64,000 nt of DNA from contig OX595991.1 of assembly GCA_951394045.1 (NCBI GenBank), positions 1,550,001 through 1,614,000 of the forward strand. Direction: 5' to 3'. Position numbers and translations under genes: made by a program. Under the pieces are notes generated by a model, which was given only the letters and a program-made list of their open reading frames with translations, was not told the origin of the DNA and ran no database searches. Of this stretch, positions 61,285 to 64,000 are shown in pieces (positions within the stretch are counted from its first letter, which is position 1; every line of letters begins with the position of its first letter). The stretch is from Nitzschia sp. DOCU1. Taxonomy: Eukaryota > Bacillariophyta > Bacillariophyceae > Bacillariales > Bacillariaceae.

Positions 61285-62694
61285 ATGCAGACCCCGGATG
61301 AGGACGATACCGATGCCGACGTGCTTCTCGAAGAAATGCTTGGTGGAATATCCTTTCAAGCCGAATGGAAGGAAGAATTTGCCGAGGTATCTCCTCAAAC
61401 TACAAGTCAAGGCAAAGTGCGGGAAAGCACTACATTGAAGCAAGTTCATTTTTCAGTGGCAACGCGAACGCCAGCGCCACCACTGGCAGATCCATCAAAC
61501 ACAGTTTTCAATTTCGCATATCGCTGTTCCGGATATTGCACCATCAATGGGAAGCTGGAGCGACCGCCGTTACAGGTAGTGGACCTTGGGGGAAATCGTG
61601 GCCAGGGGCTCATTGCGACATCTCCCATCGCACGTGGCTCGGTCATTTATACGGAAAGGGCGGCTGCTGCCTGTCAGGTCCCACCCATTCGAATCCAAGC
61701 TTGCCAATACTGCTTTCGTTCGCTTGAAGGCATTGATACGCTTTCAGCCCAGCTACCATGCCTCGACCTGTGGCCTGTTACAAAATTGGATTTTACTCAG
61801 GAAGCAGCCGCCAACAATCTACAAGAAGACAAGTTCGGACGGATACGATGCGGGCTTTGCAAGTCTCTGTTTTGCACCAAATACCACATGGAGGCTTTCA
61901 ACCAGGAATACGGAAGCTGTTGCAAAGTTTCCCAAATACTCAAAGCTGTGGAAACGCTCGACAAAGAAGGTGCGGTGCAGGCCCAAGTAGCTCTAGCTGC
62001 ACGACTCTTTGTACACTGCGCTCAACACTACCGACAAAACGGGCAGAGCTTGGGAGGACACTTCTTACGAGGTTTCTGTGGGTCGGCTGCGGACTTGGAC
62101 TTCCTCGAGCTTGGTGTGAAAGACAAAGAAGGACGCTTCACGCTAGGTCCATTGTACGACAACACAGCTACAATTCTGCAGCTCACGAATCTGGAACAAG
62201 AGACTCTATCACTCGAGTACTTTCACAAGTTGGCCTCTCAGGCCGCACGCAATGGTTTCGGAATCCTTACCCAATCACCATTTAAGATCTACTACGGTGC
62301 CTTGCTCCGAAAATCGATGAGTCGGGACTCTGAGGAGCATCAACGCAACATGCGTCAGGTAGCACAAGCTCTAGTTGGGAGCAACCAACTCGAGCGTGGC
62401 ATGGATCGTGACATTGAAGCGAAGGTGGCCCCCGAAGTGTGCGCTGTGTTCCCCTTGACTGCTCGTTGCAATCACTCGTGTGAACCGAATGCCGAGGTCA
62501 AAAGCCAAGAGTTTGTGGATTGCCACATTGATGTTGTTGCGCTCCGGGATATATCAATTGGAGAAGAACTTTTGATCAGTTATATCCCGTGCGGTGCGGG
62601 AGTGGGGAAACGATCGACAGCCCAGAGAAGGCGGGAGCTTCAGGCAAAGTATATGTTTTATTGCGACTGTCCGCGATGTATTAGTAACATGTAA
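61285..62694 (+). CDS. SMYD-like SET-domain protein
   Basis: 469 residues from ATG 61285. After about 95 variable residues the split SET domain begins with G-Q-G-L-I-A-T-S-P-I-A-R-G (about 110). It is interrupted by a Cys-rich insert (C-Q-Y-C, C-G-L-C-K-S-L-F-C, C-C) in the place of a MYND-type zinc region, and resumes at A-R-C-N-H-S-C-E-P-N-A (about 393) and G-E-E-L-L-I-S-Y-I (about 428). The post-SET Cys cluster is C-D-C-P-R-C. All catalytic SET motifs are intact, so lysine methylation activity is plausible. The protein is nearest to the SMYD/SET5 group. No targeting peptide is seen, so it is probably cytosolic or nuclear. Confidence 0.88.
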   Translation: MQTPDEDDTDADVLLEEMLGGISFQAEWKEEFAEVSPQTTSQGKVRESTTLKQVHFSVATRTPAPPLADPSNTVFNFAYRCSGYCTINGKLERPPLQVVDLGGNRGQGLIATSPIARGSVIYTERAAAACQVPPIRIQACQYCFRSLEGIDTLSAQLPCLDLWPVTKLDFTQEAAANNLQEDKFGRIRCGLCKSLFCTKYHMEAFNQEYGSCCKVSQILKAVETLDKEGAVQAQVALAARLFVHCAQHYRQNGQSLGGHFLRGFCGSAADLDFLELGVKDKEGRFTLGPLYDNTATILQLTNLEQETLSLEYFHKLASQAARNGFGILTQSPFKIYYGALLRKSMSRDSEEHQRNMRQVAQALVGSNQLERGMDRDIEAKVAPEVCAVFPLTARCNHSCEPNAEVKSQEFVDCHIDVVALRDISIGEELLISYIPCGAGVGKRSTAQRRRELQAKYMFYCDCPRCISNM

Positions 62695-64000
62695 TCCTGG
62701 AACATCGTAATAGTGAGCATATGAATGCTAGAAGCCGGATTTGGCCTTGGGCACCTTGCCTTTCTTCTTACTTCGTAGTTGGCACCCGGCACCAGGGTAC
62801 TACTATTGACTTGAGAAACAAGTTATCATTCCCCTATTGGAATACCGGATGCTGCGGGAACACCTGTCTCGTTATTCATAACTCATATGTAGCGGATCGC
62901 ATGTTTGTTCTCGACTTGCTAGTGAGTGCTTACGAATGCAAACGTTGCTGGAATTCGGATTTCTCTCTCTGCTTGTAAATGTAGCAACGACAGGTGACGT
63001 TTTGGTTAAAACAGATGAATCCTTTGTCTGTTGAAGGTAGAGGGGGGGTCTTCATCCATGACAATAACAAAGAGAGTCGACTGGGATTCCAATCGATGGG
63101 ATAGTACCAGCAGTATTAGTCGATCGATTCCATTATTTGTTAGTCGATGGATTCGACTTTATGGCGCCTCCTCCTTGTGTTGCCCTAGAAAAGAAACGAT
63201 AAATCAGAAAAAGAAAGAAAAGGAGCAATCCACCGGAAAGAACAAAAACACCAAGAAAACAACCCCCGAACCTCAAATAAAAATAATGGGGCGGACAGTA
63301 GATAGTCCTCGCGGATTCCGATCCGCCGGGAACGCGGGTCGTTTAAAAAATAAGACCTCTTAACCCCCCAAATTTCTTAGGGAAATGATTGGTTACGGTT
63401 GATGCCCAGAGAATCTATGGGCGCGACAACGCATAGGAAAATACCCCAAGATTTTTTTTATACCGGACCGTAGATATATATGAGGCCGGCGCGCAATTTT
63501 ACCATGCCGGCGATCACGCCAGGCCACCATTTTGGTCACATTGTTCACAGTATTCCGTTTAGTCATTTTATGATCCGGACCACATGCCGAAACGCCTCGT
63601 AGAAACGATGCCGCATCGTGGCCCTGTTACTGAAAAATTTAGCCGCCGCTTCAGCCAATGAGAGAGTGCGATTTCCCAAGAAAGACTCGTGAATGGACGA
63701 ACCTCTCGAAACACAAGAACTGCAATAACGACAACAGCAAACCTTTTGAAGTCAAAAAACAACATATAACTCGCCCATCAAAGCCACTATCAAGTGTAGC
63801 TCAAGTTCAAAAGACGTAAAATTGAATTCCTGATCGAATGGTACCCTACTACACTCCGTGGTGGCAAAATCCGTGGAGCAATCGCCTGGATTCTGAGGCC
63901 CTGTTGAGGTACTTATCGTGTTGGAGCTGGACATTGGGGACGATATCTCGCCGACCCGATCCCTAATTCTTTGTCAAATAGGTTCCAAAGACGCCAAATT
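62695..64000. other. Right end: no supported gene
   Basis: 1.3 kb. A minus-strand frame at 63,934-63,752 could be a first exon of a gene leaving the window's interior, but it has no motif. No RNA gene, array or clear repeat seen. Confidence 0.4.

Noticed and set aside
63031..63363. 110-residue + strand frame near the right edge
   Set aside because: Lys/Thr-rich low-complexity translation without a motif or conserved start context.
1..64000. CRISPR arrays, rRNA operons and bacterial-style operons
   Set aside because: No regularly spaced short repeats or rRNA-like sequence seen; intron-bearing genes show nuclear eukaryotic DNA.

Overview
The window is nuclear DNA of a photosynthetic stramenopile, most likely a diatom. 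Short introns with GTAAGT/GTATGT donors occur in about a third of the genes. Several proteins begin with a signal peptide followed by an F-V-P type plastid-import motif. A Ty1/copia element of the diatom CoDi style is present. Host genes are dense, often convergent with only 2-12 bp between stops, or divergent from short shared promoters.

Left part (1-12.6 kb) is AT-richer than the rest and looks like one large Helitron-like element or its remnant. Its centre is a giant Rep-helicase gene (1221-8415, one inferred intron) with an HUH motif, a two-tyrosine motif, a Pif1-like helicase and an unexpected C-terminal GIY-YIG nuclease. Around it, all on the + strand, lie a tandem RING-H2 gene, a Cys-rich two-exon gene and two unrecognised genes. 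I could not find the element ends. From 12.6 to 14.6 kb comes a repeat zone: a diverged copy of a motif from inside the element, a 179-bp palindromic MITE-like unit, and three 182-bp tandem repeats leading into a SET-like gene.

16.7-23.8 kb holds a broken histidine kinase, an S1-domain protein, a two-exon coiled-coil protein of unknown role, and an MTD1-type methylenetetrahydrofolate dehydrogenase. 23,873-37,390 is a tyrosine-recombinase (DIRS/PAT-type) retrotransposon with complete split direct repeats (A1 ... B1-A2-B2). It has landed between the divergent MTD1-like and SF3B6 genes and carries a nested copia element (27,494-34,198) with a 5-bp target duplication. Both elements are disabled, mainly by in-frame TGA codons at places where CGA is expected.

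37.7-40.6 kb has SF3B6 (p14), a plastid-targeted small protein and a carboxymuconolactone-decarboxylase-like protein. 40.6-43.4 kb is gene-free and rich in simple repeats. 43.4-46.8 kb carries a convergent pair, a RusA-like Holliday-junction resolvase and a large tyrosine recombinase. The pair is bracketed by a short inverted repeat and by CGAAACTT repeats, and may be an undescribed DNA mobile element.

46.9-62.7 kb is ordinary host sequence: CBP20, an organellar helical-repeat protein, a mitochondrial-carrier-family protein, a plastid Rubisco-LSMT-like methyltransferase, an RluA-type pseudouridine synthase, a fucosyltransferase-like type II membrane protein, an SDE2 homologue with a SPRY domain, a heat-shock-factor-type regulator and a SMYD-like SET protein. 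The last 1.3 kb shows no supported gene.
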